DNA from: Neckera pumila
Lineage: Eukaryota; Streptophyta; Bryopsida; Hypnales; Neckeraceae
Length of the DNA stretch: 64,000 nucleotides
Assembly (NCBI GenBank): GCA_963969595.1
Contig: OZ018412.1
Location: forward strand, 17,858,501 to 17,922,500
Direction: 5' to 3'
Positions 1 to 11,441 of this stretch are shown piece by piece. A program made the translations under genes and the position numbers. Position 1 is the stretch's first letter. The number at the start of each line of letters is the position of its first letter. The notes beneath the pieces are model-generated. The model worked only from the letters and a program-made list of their open reading frames with translations. It did no database searches and was not told the DNA's origin.

Positions 1-216
1 AGCTGAGGAACTGCATTTTAGGAATGTATCACAGAAAAGCTTGGTAGATGTCGAGAGGTCCCAGGATTGGAAATGTACCTGCGATTTAGAAGACTCGGCA
101 GTAGCATTTTTTCCGTGGGACTGATTAGAGGTGAGACAGCTTCGATTACCTCAGTGTTGCTGGATGAGCTTGTCTGCAAGTTTTTTGATGGAAGTGAAGG
201 GCTTTTTGCGTTGCAG

Positions 217-949
217 ATCATGAAGATGGTGGAAGCTCTAGAAGGCAAGGGGATGCACATGTCTCTGAGTCGACGAGAGTCGACGTTGGGCGAGCATCTT
301 CGGGGCCTGATACGGCAGGTGAGTAGTGTGCAGATGACGATGTGTTTTTCAACTTGCTGTGTAGGCTGTGTTGTGGAACGAGCTAATCCGGGTGCGTGTG
401 TGGTTTTCCGTGCAGCTTCAAGGAGCGCGTGCGGAGTTGCCTCGACGAGTGGAAGCCCTGCTGTCAATGTCTCGTATGCAAGTGGGTTTGGGTGGTGGAT
501 CCCAATCGGTCCTTTTGGGCCCCGGGAAGATCGACAATCAAAGCCTGACCGAAATGCACGAGGTTTGCGTTTCTGGACTTGTATTGGTTTTCTTCTTTTT
601 AGTGATGCCTGAATGGTTACTTTGCTGCCAATCAGACGAATTAACCGTGACGATGCCACGGATGTTGGGGACGTTGTGGATTGGATGCTTTTTCAGTATG
701 TTGGATGAATTCATCTTCACCATAGTAGGGCTTAAGAATCAATGTGACTGTTCGTTTCAGGTCCTGCGGCAGCAAACTGAGGCGATTTCACGTCTTGCGA
801 CAGTTTTGAAGAGGGACATGAGAGATATCGACATCATTCTTACCGAGGACACGGAGATGGTGGATGGTCATGTAGATAATGATAATGGCAAGTATCATGG
901 GAGTCGATCTCTGGTGGGGTTTACCAAGAAATTCCATTCGGGATTTTGA
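217..949 (+). CDS. NUP54: Nucleoporin NUP54 homolog, last three exons (5' part lies outside the window)
   Basis: Three exons join in phase 0: 217-318, 416-562 and 761-949 (stop TAG... read as TGA/TAG at the end of the frame, 947-949). All have GT donors and AG acceptors (for example CAG|GTGAGT at 318/319). Together they encode about 145 residues. The order is a piece starting IMKMVEALEGKG, a helical piece with RAELPRRVEALL, then EVLRQQTEAISRLATVLKRD and an acidic tail with EDTEMVDG. These resemble, from memory, the C-terminal coiled coil of plant NUP54, a central-channel nucleoporin that pairs with NUP62 and NUP58. The FG-repeat N-terminus should lie left of base 1. The last about 25 residues after EDTEMVDG look less conserved. 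The gene is transcribed in the same direction as PTB3 copy A, about 5 kb away. The family call is based on recalled motifs, not alignment. Confidence 0.65.
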
Positions 950-2304
950 TAGTTTAGTTTTTTCCCGTTTAGGACGTTACGACTAATCTTGCAGTCAGCA
1001 CGTTATATTTTAATGGCGCTGGGTCATCACTGCGTCACCGAGCAAGTTGTGCTGCTCATTTGACCGAATTGACATGGAAACGAAGCATTTCTCTTTGTCG
1101 GTATCGGCATTTGCCTGTATTGCAGCATGTTCTGATCTCCACGTGGGTTCTCGTCTTGTTCTGCTCTTCATTTAGTGTTTGCGTATTCTCGTTCCTGAGT
1201 TCTGGGACGGCCAGCATCATACAACGACGTCAGTCGGTAAGTTTTGTAGAAATCCTGCAACGTCAATTTGGCTGTCGAGATTCCCACAGCATCGCCGATG
1301 TAAGTTACTGGCCATTGAGCCATGCAACGCCCTCTTCGACTTCCTTCGTTCTCTTAAAATTGCAAAACAAAGATTTCTGTTTACATGATATTCAAACTTG
1401 TGAGTATTGTCATTATAAGCTCATTAAGAATTCCCAAAATCTGGACACAAGGAAATCGAGATTAGGACATCAATCAACCGAAACACCTCCACACATCTCC
1501 ATTGCAAGGCAGTTACACTACAGGAGGCCTTATTCATGTAAACTAAGAAACAAAAGAATTTCAGGCATTCCCTTGCAATCCTAGGAACACTGTACGCAAG
1601 CTTTTTCACATTCAGTGCAGTTGTAGCTTTTCCAAAGCAAGGTCTCCTCCTTTTTGGTCCCAAGTTAAAAAAGTAGTGACCACTACAAAATTTGATCAAA
1701 ATTGCAAAACATGCATGTGAACAAACCAGACCTCAAATCATCCGAATAAACATTTGAGCTTCATTATCATTATTAAACTCTCTAAATTTTACTTGGATTT
1801 TCTTGGAAGATTCTAGATTTTCTTCACAGGCATTTTTGGGGCAATGTATACATAACCCTTAAGAATCCATGGTAGGAAGAAGAATTTAGATTTGGATCTT
1901 TTTAGGCTAAATAAATTATTGTCAAAGAGCATCCAAACACAAGATCTTCATTTTTGCAAACTTTCCTTTTCTTCCTATCCCTACATGAATTGAATTACAC
2001 CACTTGAGCACTTAGTAACCACAAATTACACCATTGATGAATAGACAAAAAAAAAAAATTTTCAACACATGTGGGTATACTTCATTCATATCATGTAACT
2101 TCAACAATAAGCTCTTGAAACATTCATAACCCACAAGAGTGGGATTCAAATACCAAGACTTGGAGGTGATGAACCATGAATTTTTTAAGTGGCATGAAAT
2201 AGGTGTACTCACCCTTAAGCTCTCACATTCAAAAGATTTACTTTTTAAGTAAGAATCTACATGGGATAATTTGCAAAAGGTCACAATGAAGTAGAGTAAC
2301 TTTA
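950..2304. other. Intergenic DNA downstream of NUP54
   Basis: The first few hundred bases are moderately GC-rich and probably include the NUP54 3' UTR. After about 1600 the sequence becomes AT-rich. I see no coding potential, RNA gene or clear repeat here. Confidence 0.5.
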
Positions 2305-3248
2305 ACCCCTAAAGGACCATTGTTCCATTGAGGGACAAACAGGAATTTCATGTAAATACCTACGAGCTAAAATTTTGTCATGGTTTTTGGAAGTGTTTTT
2401 TGAAGATAGAAAACTAGATTAGTTTTGTGGAAATATAAATTTTTTTTTCAGTCAGTGCTTGGAAACAAAAATTATGCCCCAAACAATTCAGAACTTGAAA
2501 GGAAGTGGTGGGGGGGTGGGGTGGGGGGAGGTGGGGGGGAGGGTGACAAAAAAAATTTAAAAATTTGAATTTTTTTTTCTCATAGATTATATTTTTTCTA
2601 CTTAAAAAGCTTTGATTCATTCCATTGGATATGTTATAAGGAAGTTATGGACAATCTTGTTTTTCAGGCAATTATAGCATCTTTTTGAAAAATAACTTGT
2701 CAGATTCCTTTTTGAATGCAATGTTTACATTTAAAATAAGTAAGTTCCACATGGTTTAGTTTGCTTGCTAGAACAATCTCACCGTTGTGATTAGTGCATT
2801 TTAATTCCATTTTAGAGATAATAATAATATAGATTTTTGTTCTATCTTGTACCTACTTCTACTTAACAATTTTTTGAAGTATGAAAATTAAGTTTTTTGA
2901 ATTATTTTTTTCCTAGATTCTCAACTCAATTCTCCACCATAAAGATTTAAAGCTCAAACTCTGTGCGTAAAAAATTTAAGATAAGAAGGTTCAAAGTCAA
3001 AAAATTTAGTCCTGCAATGTGCTGAAAAATTGGTTTTTTTCACTTTAAATGCAAATATCTTGCAATTTGTGCGGTCAAAAGTTCTGAAATTTTTTCCACA
3101 TATTTTCATACTAGTTAGGTATAAGATCCTAATGTTAGATGTGCAAAAAAAAAGAAAATTTACTTTTCAAATTTCTTTGCTCTTTGCTACAGAAATGGCA
3201 GTTTTGAATGTTTATGGCAAAAAAAAAAGGCCTTGGTCCTTTAGGGGT
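2305..3248 (-). mobile_element. MITE copy 1, about 944 bp, TTA target-site duplication
   Basis: The element starts ACCCCTAAAGGACCA and ends with the inverse complement TGGTCCTTTAGGGGT. It is flanked by TTA at 2302-2304 and again at 3249-3251. A 3-bp TTA duplication is typical of PIF/Harbinger-related (Tourist-type) MITEs. In reverse complement its interior closely matches the copy at 42341-43267, for example the stretches around 3030-3150 and 42430-42545. It has no coding capacity. A G-rich block at about 2508-2543 is a local feature of this copy. Confidence 0.75.
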
Positions 3249-4084
3249 TTATGTTGACCAATCCAAAAGCCGTAATGTTTCTAATCTTGTCATTGTTCAC
3301 AATAAAATATTATTGGTTTAGAATGTGTGTGGTCAATACCAAAGTTGTGCAGCTATTGTACTGTGACTATCAATACAAGTACTGGGATTGAAGAAGAGAA
3401 GAAAAAATTCAAATCATTGTATGGATATTGGCTAATTTTTAAAATTTTAAATACCTATCATATCTAAAAGAAAATGAACTACTTTACTAAGGTACGTAGG
3501 TTTGACTTAGGTCTATACCATAGGTGTGACCCCAAGATCCAACTTAACCCCTGAACGTCCAGCTCATGTTTGCTAAAATCCAAACCCTTCTCAGTTCATT
3601 CCAATCAAACTATATATCACCTAAAAACAGACCCACATAAAATGACCGTATCGATTGGTAGTGAGACAAGCTCAGAGCTAGAGGGAAAGGGACATGTCCT
3701 TTGACGGTACCATTGAAAAGATTATAATAGCCAAACAAGGACATCTTTCAATTCGGAGAGGCCATATTTGAGGCGCTAGGGTGCTCAAGGATTAAGATAG
3801 CTGTCTAAATTAATACCATAAATGGTAGGATATTATTCACATGGTTGTTCAAACCAATACTAAGGAGATGAGGTACCTGCTATTGATACCATTATTTATA
3901 TTGATACCTGCCCAACACTCTATACCCGCACAACTCTGGTCAACTTAATGATGACAAAATTATAGAAAGATGCCGTTTTTTAGGCTGGTCGGCCTTATAT
4001 CCATTCTCCTGCGGTATGCCAATCAGCATTGCAGCATTGATTTTCCGAATCGCAGCTCCCGCCCAAAGGGAACGCTGGTCTCCC
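3249..4084. other. Intergenic DNA between MITE copy 1 and the PTB3 copy A 5' region
   Basis: AT-rich sequence up to about 3950, then a shift to GC-rich sequence leading into the PTB3 5' region. No gene or repeat recognised. Confidence 0.45.
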
Positions 4085-5839
4085 GGGCAGCCGCCCTGCA
4101 GTCCCGTCCACGCTAAACGGACCTCTATTCCCGTCAGTCCACACCGTACCCTGCAGCGCATTTGCAGGGACCCGTGGGCGAGTCACTGTGTTAGGGTAAC
4201 GTACGGGGTGCGCGCGCGTCCCTTTCCTTTGAGCTCCATCTGCTGCTTTTCGTCAGTCCTCTTGTTCAGGGTCCGCCTGAATTTGGGTATCTTTCCGTGC
4301 ACGGGCGGGCTCCGTGAAGGTTTGCCGAGTGTAGTGTGCGCTGCAGAGCTTGTCGTGATCGCTGCAGAGCTCTTGAGCGGGCCCTGCCTGTGCAAGTGCG
4401 GCGCTTGTGGAGGTTACACTTGCCAAAGCGAGAGGAGGGTTGCACTAATCGAGCTTTGGAATTGCTTTGCGGTGCTGCTTTGGTGCTCCTTCGGGGGTCT
4501 ACATGCTGCGAGGTAAGGATGCCAAATTTCATGGCTGGGTGGTTTTGCCTCATTCGTTTGTCCCCTGTTTCATAAATTCTGTTTGCTTTCTTTTGTTGGG
4601 TTGGAAGTCACGAGTTGTGGGTATGAGGTTGGAGTTTCCGTCCTTGTACGGTGTACTTCATCTTCACGTACCCCTGCACATGCTCTTCCCAAACCAACGT
4701 CTTGCTTCACTTCGATCACGATTTCGACTCAAAACGCTCTGGAGGGTGTTTCTTTGGTTGTCCGTGACCACGTCCTCGCTAGCCCCTTGAGAGTTTCTGC
4801 GTGCGTCGTTCGTTTCAGGTACCAGAGACGCGGGGGCGCCTTAGGGTTATCTGGTGGTGTGTGCTTTTAGTTCAATAAGGAAGCCTGACTACGAACCGGG
4901 AATATTGGACGCTGATTCTAGTGACCTTGGTGAGTGTTTTAATTTTCCAATCCTGCTTCTCTCCTTCCCACGCTTCTTCTTAAACTTCTGATTCCAGAAA
5001 TTATCGTTGGAAATTGAGTGGAGAACTGCAACGCGGAATTCTTTGATCGGCGGGTTTAAGCATTTGGTCTTTGGCCTTGTATATTCTCATGGCCTACCCG
5101 ATCCCCTGGGTGGTCTCTTAGATGGTATCGCCATCCAGTCACCCAGGGGAGACAGTGAGACAGTTCTGTTGTTGCTATGTCGTAACCAGTTTTTGGAATG
5201 CAGCTGTGTAACTGGTTGCTTTGCAACCATGGTCAATGCATCACTATTCCTTGATCCCCCAGAGTGACCGTCAAAGCCGTTCTCATTTGCGCCATGCTCT
5301 GCTTCTTCAATTGCTCTTCTTATGGTCACAATAAGATTCATTTTTCTCTTTTGATGTCGGTGCAATTGGTTGGTGCTACCGCGGCCACACAGCAGATCTC
5401 GAAAGACCAAATCTCTGTCATCTCTCCTCTCTCTCAAGCAGAAACATTATGAGACCCCCTTATCAGGCATTTGCAAGGTGGGATCGTGTCTGGTGTATGT
5501 CTTCGTTCTTTGCTGGTAAACTTGGCAATTTTTTTTCTCTTGTGAAGTCTGAGCTTGGTCGTCGTTTATGGCGATACAGTGTGAGATGTGAGAATTTGAT
5601 TGGGATTTGTGGGGAACCTAGGCGTGGGGAAGTGACGATTATGTTAATTGCAGTGAGCAGCGCGCGGGCATGAAGTGGTGACTACCAGTACTAAACATTT
5701 CAATATATCCCTCTGAACAGCTGAGATGTGCAGACAGGCTTGGCGAACGTCGTTGACGATTTACGCGTTAAAGTTGTGAAATAGTCATCTGATGATGCAT
5801 AGTGTCGTTCCGTGTGCAGCGCCCGTTGCGAACGTGAAG
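4085..5839 (+). promoter_or_regulatory. PTB3 copy A promoter and 5' leader, with probable UTR introns
   Basis: This stretch is homologous but diverged relative to the reverse complement of about 27324-29300. Several splice-like signals are kept in both copies. These are a donor GAG|GTAAG at 4512/4513, an acceptor TTTCAG| before 4819, a donor CTTG|GTGAGT at 4929/4930 and an acceptor ATTCCAG| before 4998. A further acceptor-like TTGCAG sits at about 5648-5653. This suggests a long leader with at least two 5' UTR introns. Conservation between diverged copies supports function, but the transcription start is not identifiable. Short reading frames here are unlikely to be proteins. Confidence 0.5.
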
Positions 5840-8800
5840 ATGACCGAGCCTTCAAAAGTCCTGCACATTCGAAACGTGGGTCCGGAAATATCAGAGGTGT
5901 TGTTTCTATCTTTTGTCTACCCTTGTGTGACGAGGTGGAATGCAGACTGCCACATCATGCGGGGATCAGTCGCTCGGTATGTAACAATTTGTAGTTGATA
6001 AGATTTCGAAGCAATGGAAGATGAGGCGTGATGATTCCTGGCAATGAGTGTGCAATCATAGATCGTTCACCTCGGAGAGGTCAGAGACTTTGTACAAATC
6101 ATCGGAACCGGTGCTTGGTGTTTTGAATAGAAGTTCTGCTGGGAAGATTATGTTCTGAGTTTTGACTGGAGAAACAGTGATTGAAAAGCAGGCTTACGAC
6201 GGGTGATTTAGCGGTATTGGGGTGCTACATTGGCTATCTGACTGGTTGGCACTTGGTACACTGGTGGATTGATGTGTGAATGAAGTGATCAATCACTTGG
6301 GCATCTTGACTGCGAACCTTCTTGATGCACTAGTAGACTCTTAGCCCTACCTGGGGTCCCTCTATTGCTACGTCTTAGAATGCTAGTGCTTTTCCAGAGT
6401 GACGGGAATTAGGTTGAAATACGTTGTATCTTAGGTTACGAGTATGCATGTGCCATGCACTGGGCAGAGGAGTGGTTGACCAGTAGTGAATACATGAAAG
6501 GTGTAGAAGAACGGTGCCGGTGTTGAGTGCCGCTCAACGTAGAGGTGGCGTGCAGAAACCTCTTAGAATGTGAAAATTTTACTCCTGTCTAATTGACACG
6601 CTGTCACCTTGGCTGATTTTCTGTGTCGGCTTTCCAGCATGACCTTCTCCAGCTGGCCCAATCGTTCGGAGTGGTGCAGAAAGTGGTTATGCTGCGCGCA
6701 AAGAATCAGGTTCGTGTGGACAGTTGGGCCCGGATCTCACAGATGATAAAGATTTGGCATTCAGTATTTCGGTCGTATCCTGGGAGGGTTGAGTTGGATA
6801 ATGCTTTGCAAAAGCGACCAGCAGCTGCATTGTTGTGAGCTGTTTTGTCTTGCTCGTGCAACGATGGCTCATTCTGTGGGCTTGATTTTGGGATGTGCAG
6901 GCTCTGTTGCAGATGACGGACATCCCATCTGCCGTCAATGTGATGCAGTACTACACCACGGTTCAACCCAGTGTGCGGTAAGTGAGGACTTGGTTCAGTT
7001 GTTGAGTGATGTCACCCCTGAGAGAACTTAGGTTTTGCAACGTGAAGGGCGAAATGGTATCCAAAGTGTATTCCTTGCTCTTATTTGGTGTGCGTGTGTG
7101 TGGATCTGGCAGGAGTCGGAATGTGTACATGCAGTTCTCCTCCCATCAGGAACTGACTACCCCCGACCAGAATGGACAGACGAGGCGGGCCCCCGCAGAG
7201 CAGGTCAGGCTTGGATGACAACCCTCTCTGTCGAGTTCATTCCTCGTGACGCTTGTGTTCTGGGCATGTGAGTCCTGTTCCTTCCTGGTCCGTCGTTGGT
7301 CTTTCTTCCTCTTTCTGCTCGCCTTTCTTCTCTTGCTTCTCTCACTCCTTTCCTCCTTCCCTTTTCCCGTGCTGGGGAACTGTTGGACTTGTCTCTGCTT
7401 TGCTATTCTCCAGGATCTGCTGCCCAACCGAATTCTTTTAATTACCATACACAACCCGCTTTATCCTATCACCGTGGATGTGCTGCACCAAGTGTTTTCC
7501 CCTCATGGCTTTGTCGAGAAGATCGTCACCTTCCAAAAGTCAGCTGGTCAGCTTCTCTTCTGTCTTTGCTATCCCTGTTCTCTGTGGCTTCTGTGGACCT
7601 TCCTTTTTGTTTCCACTTTTTTCTCTTGGCTTCTTCCTCTTCCCTGTTCTCGTTGGATCCTCGTGTGTGTGTGTGATGGAGTGAATCCGGCGAACTGTAC
7701 CGGTCCATGGTAGCCGGTGCGGTGGGCGGTGTCTTTTAGGTTCATGGGTTGGTTGTTGAGGACTACAGACGTCCCGCAAATGTGTGGATTCCGTTTCAAA
7801 GGTCCGGCAGGATATGTGGAGGGTTAAGCGACTTGTGGTTCGTCGACGTTTGTTGTGCGCGTGATGGTTGTCCTTGCATAGTAGAATGAGTTCCAGCTGC
7901 AGTGCCTGGCATCTGTGGGATGATTTCTTGTTTTTTTCTTGGTTCCTTCTCTCCTTTCCTTATCATTTTTCTGTTTTTGTGTGGCTTTCTCTATTCCGTC
8001 TTCCTCCCCCAGAGAACCATGTGCGTGTCGCATGCCAGCCGTTGTATGTGTGTCTCATCTGCTTTTGTGTCCCTTTGTGCAGGTCTTCAAGCTTTGCTGC
8101 AATATGCATCCCAACCGAGTGCCACGCAAGCCAGAAACACGCTGCAAGTGAGTGTCGTGGTTGGAATTGTCTCGAGTCGTTTTCGTTGTTTGTGAAGTTT
8201 CCAGGTGCTGCTGTTCTGATCCGCGAGCTGTTTTTTGATTGTAGGGTCGCAACATCTACGATGGTTGCTGTACGCTGGATATCCAATTTTCCAAGTAAGC
8301 GTCTTCCTTTTTTCTGTCTGTTCGTGAGTCGTCTTCGTGGTCGTCCGTGTCGTTTGGTACGAGTGTTCGTTCTGCGCGCCTACTGTAGCTGTTTGATCCT
8401 CGTTTTGAGACGAAAGCGTTTGGTGGGCCAGGAAGATGTGATTTGGGTGTTGGGTTGTGGTTCCGCCCCTTTCTGATTGAGTGTAATTGCTGCTGTCCAG
8501 CCTTCAGGAGCTGCAGGTGAACTACAACAACGAGCGGACGAGGTGAGGTTCAGTTGGTTGTGTTTCCTGTTTGGAAAGGACTGATCGATTCTAGTGTCGT
8601 GTTTACGGAGCCTGCGTGTGTTGTTATCCAGTGGGACGGTCCCTTGCGTTCTGTGAGTGTGTCCGTTGTGCTGTTTCCCTAGTCCCTGTTGGCATTGCAG
8701 TTTGAGGTTCGGAGATGTCGAGAAACCTTGGTGATGGGGAGGTTGAGTCTTTTCCCGATCGTGGCTTGTAGCGAGTGTCCCCCGTCGTTGTCCCCCGTCG

Positions 8801-10457
8801 TGTAGTGGTGCTGCGCATGTCTCGGTGCGTTGTGTCCACGGTGTGCGCCGTTGTGTGAAGTCTGAATCTCTGAAGCTTTTGAGGTGTTGGACTTCAGGGA
8901 TTTCACGAATGCGGCGTTGCCCTCGGAGCAGTCTCGACCTGGAAATCCGGGCAACAACATCATGGTACGTCCGGTGCAGTCTTTTTTGTGGTCCGCATTT
9001 TGAATTCCAATTCCGGGTGTGTCGGTACGTTTTCAAGAGCCAGGTGTGATGTTCCTCCTGTATCAGCGGATGTGAGTTCCCTGTGAGGTGTTTCTTTGTG
9101 TTTGCCAGCCCCGAGGCATTGCCCCCCGTGCAAGCTTGTATGCCTATGTGAATGAGGTTGCCTTGGTCGCTTGGTCGGGCTTCGGGACGGCAGGCTTTGG
9201 TGGTGTGCATTTTTAACGAGGTCGGTTTGTGTTGGTGCAGTCTTCGCTATTTGGGGAGGGTGGCAACATCTACAGTATGCAGGCGGGAGGGCCCAGGCCA
9301 GGTATGGCCGGCACATGATTCCATCATGGTAGCATTCCGTCTTGCGCGTGATTTTGGTTGTTCGTGGTGTTTTTAATTTTCCCCCCTGTTATCCCTCGGT
9401 TTTGAGTTTGATTTTCTGGAGCAGGAGGTTTTCAGCAGTCCGGAGGCCATCCCCCCCTTGGCATGAACTCGTACCAGGTACAGTTTTGCGAGTGTTTCGT
9501 GATGAGTTGTTTCTGGAGTTGTTGTGCGATGTTTGTTCTGGGGTCCGTGTTGCTATCTATCTCTGAGGCGCGTGTACTGGTTGTCTTGTGTAGGTTCCGA
9601 TGGGTGGAGCATCTGCGGCCGCCGCGGCGTTCGGTGGTGTGCTTCCGCCGGGCATCACCGGCACCAACGATAGGAGCACCCTCCTGGTCTCGAATCTGGT
9701 TCCCGAGGTGATTCCCGGAGAGGGTTTGAGTTGCTGTCCCCATGAGTTTTTCCCAGTCGAGGGCTTGTTTTTTCTCGGATGGTTTTGGGGTGAAGTCCCC
9801 GGGTGATTGAGACGTTGGTCGACTTTGTGCAGAAAATCGAGGCGGACAAGCTGTTCAACCTTTTCTCGAACTATGGGAACATCGTTCGTATCAAGATTCT
9901 TCACAACAAGCCCGACCACGCTCTGATCCAGATGGGGGATGGTTTCCAGGCGGAGCTGGCGTTCAACTACCTGAAGGTGCGTGTGTTGGGGTGTGAGTCC
10001 TCTCTTTTCGGTTGCACGTTTCGGTTTTGAAGTTTGTCGTGTGACGCGTGTGATCTGTCCCGTGCAGGGCGTGACTTTGTTTGGTAAACGGATGGATGTG
10101 AACTTTTCGAAGCATGCCCAGATCAACCCGTCGCCGGACACTTCGGACTTCTCTTCTTCTCCTCTGAACCGTTTCAACCGCAACGCTGCGAAGAACTACC
10201 GCTACTGCTGCGCCCCGACGAAGATGATTCACGTGTCGAGCCTTCCCGCGGACATCGCCGTGGAAGACATCACGAGTCACCTTTCTGCGCACGGGACGGT
10301 GGTGAATGCGAAGATTTTCGAGTCCAACGGCAAGAAGCAGGCTTTGGTCCTGTTCGAGAGCGAGGAACAAGCGACGGAAGCCCTGGTGTGCAAGCATGCG
10401 AGCCAACTGCAGAGCAACACGATCCGGCTGGCGTTCTCGAAGCTGGCTTCTGTGTAG
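5840..10457 (+). CDS. PTB3: Polypyrimidine tract-binding protein, PTB3-type, copy A (15 coding exons, 484 aa)
   Basis: The protein is a four-RRM splicing regulator of the plant PTB3 type, which binds pyrimidine-rich RNA in nucleus and cytoplasm. Exons: 5840-5896, 6638-6709, 6901-6977, 7113-7203, 7414-7546, 8083-8147, 8245-8294, 8501-8542, 8898-8964, 9109-9147, 9241-9301, 9425-9477, 9594-9707, 9833-9976, 10068-10457. All junctions are GT-AG and phases agree throughout. The start MTEPSKV matches the usual PTB3 start as I recall it. RNP2-like cores are KVLHIRNVG (residue 6), RILLITIHN (about 105), STLLVSNL (about 298) and KMIHVSSLP (about 407). RNP1-like cores include LQALLQYA, DHALIQMGD and KQALVLF. 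The linker before RRM3 is rich in Gly, Ala and Pro. Plant PTB3 proteins are usually about 430-440 residues, so this one has slightly longer linkers. Exon 1 is in diverged arm sequence; exons 2-15 are in the core identical to copy B. Confidence 0.9.
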
Positions 10458-10884
10458 TTGTACTTTAGTGTAGCTAGCTCCGTAGCCGTGGAGCGTTGGC
10501 CCCAATTTTGTAGGTTGGAAGAGTATCTCCCAGCAGAGAATCGTTCGGTTGCGTGTCCGTCTTCTAATTTAATGGCATATGATTGGACGCCTTGAGTGAG
10601 TACCGGCGTTGTCCCGCGGGGTATTGTTTTTCGCAGTTTGTGATGGCGGGGTGTTAAGGACTCGTGCTCGCTTTTGATGACTTCTCATTGCTGTTTTACC
10701 GAGTTTTTTTGGGGGTTTTGGGAGCACGTCTGCGTTTTGTTTTGTTTTGTTTTGTTTTGTGTGAGGTGACAGTTTTTGCTGCGAGATCGGTTGTGAGGAC
10801 CGAGGTGGGTTTGCGGGAATTGGATGATCTATTCGGGTATCAATGCTGCCTCTGGTTGCCTCTAGTTGGACTCCTGCTGCTAGT
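10458..10884 (+). other. PTB3 copy A 3' UTR and 3' flank
   Basis: Non-coding sequence after the stop codon. It includes a short (TTTTG)n microsatellite at about 10737-10760. No canonical AATAAA signal was noticed, and plant poly(A) signals are often degenerate. The mirror stretch is 22332-22758. Confidence 0.5.
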
Positions 10885-11008
10885 CATTACGAACTAGATA
10901 ATGGCCATAGAGGGTGCCAATCCGGCCTGTAGGATCGCCTATTCGAGTTGCAGAGCGACGAGAGCAAATCCGGATTGGCACCCTCCATGACCATTATCGT
11001 TCGTAATG
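10885..11008. repeat. 124-bp hairpin-forming inverted repeat downstream of PTB3 copy A
   Basis: The left arm 10885-10925 and right arm 10970-11008 are inverse complements at about 37 of 41 positions, with a loop of about 44 bases. The inner arm part GGGTGCCAATCCGG pairs perfectly with CCGGATTGGCACCC. It could be a small MITE, a structured 3' RNA element, or a miRNA-like foldback; sequence alone does not decide. The same hairpin occurs at 22208-22331 in copy B. Confidence 0.7.
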
Positions 11009-11254
11009 GTCACGACAAGAATTCTCGACACTTGGTGTGCTGCTATTTGTCAATCAATTTGTACCAAGTGCTTGTCATTTCCTACTGAAGTCCATTGGCA
11101 ATCACACCAAGTCGGAGGGTGCCCATAGGCCAATCTTCATGAGGAGCCTCATTTTGTAACAAGGGGCACAAACTACGGCTCATAATCTACTTGCTTATAG
11201 TCAATTGGAGAATGCCATGGTGGAGAGAATTTGGTTGTGATCATTACAAATCCG
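11009..11254. other. Palindrome-core flank without genes
   Basis: No coding potential. A second short inverted repeat (CACTTGGT ... ACCAAGTG) spans roughly 11029-11071. Mirrored in copy B. Confidence 0.4.
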
Positions 11255-11345
11255 TGATCCCCCCTCCATCCACCCACCCCCCACCACCACCATCCACCAA
11301 CCCACCCCATCCACCCCATCCATCCCCACCTACCTCCATCCCCAC
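11255..11345. repeat. C-rich CCAYCCAC-type minisatellite near the inner edge of the palindrome
   Basis: Degenerate repeats of CCATCCAC/CCACC on the + strand make a polypyrimidine tract whose complement has many runs of three or more G. It lies about 100 bp inside the inner boundary of the arm and is mirrored at about 21871-21961. Confidence 0.75.
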
Positions 11346-11441
11346 AAGGCACTTGAGCATGATTTTCCAAACTTTGATTCCTATGAGTGCCTCTTCCTTC
11401 CTTGGCCTGGTTGGAAAGTTGAGTAGAAGCTCCATATTGAA

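Larger units (their letters stand above)
6606..11441 (+). repeat. Left arm of the near-identical palindrome core (about 4.84 kb)
   Basis: Every position x here corresponds to the complement of 33216-x in 21775-26610. Reading frames of both strands, including those inside introns and the 3' flank, recur with the same length and sequence, and the coordinate sum never shifts, so there is no net indel. The outer edge lies in intron 1, 32 bp before exon 2: ACCTTGGCTG matches from 6606 and the sequence differs just outside. The inner edge is about 11441, where scattered mismatches begin within about 20 bp and homology then fades. Confidence 0.9.

Noticed and set aside
4016..4516. 166-codon open frame upstream of PTB3 copy A
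   Set aside because: The homologous stretch of copy B does not keep this frame, so it is most likely leader or promoter sequence.
7246..7713. 155-codon hydrophobic open frame across an exon-intron boundary of PTB3
   Set aside because: It reads through a clear GT donor at 7547 into a pyrimidine-rich intron; the leucine/phenylalanine-rich tail is intron sequence.
8380..9210. 276-codon open frame antisense to PTB3 copy A (and its mirror at 24006-24836)
   Set aside because: It runs opposite to PTB3 exons and introns, has biased composition (Arg, His, Thr) and no family features. It is a by-product of GC-rich coding and pyrimidine-rich intron sequence.
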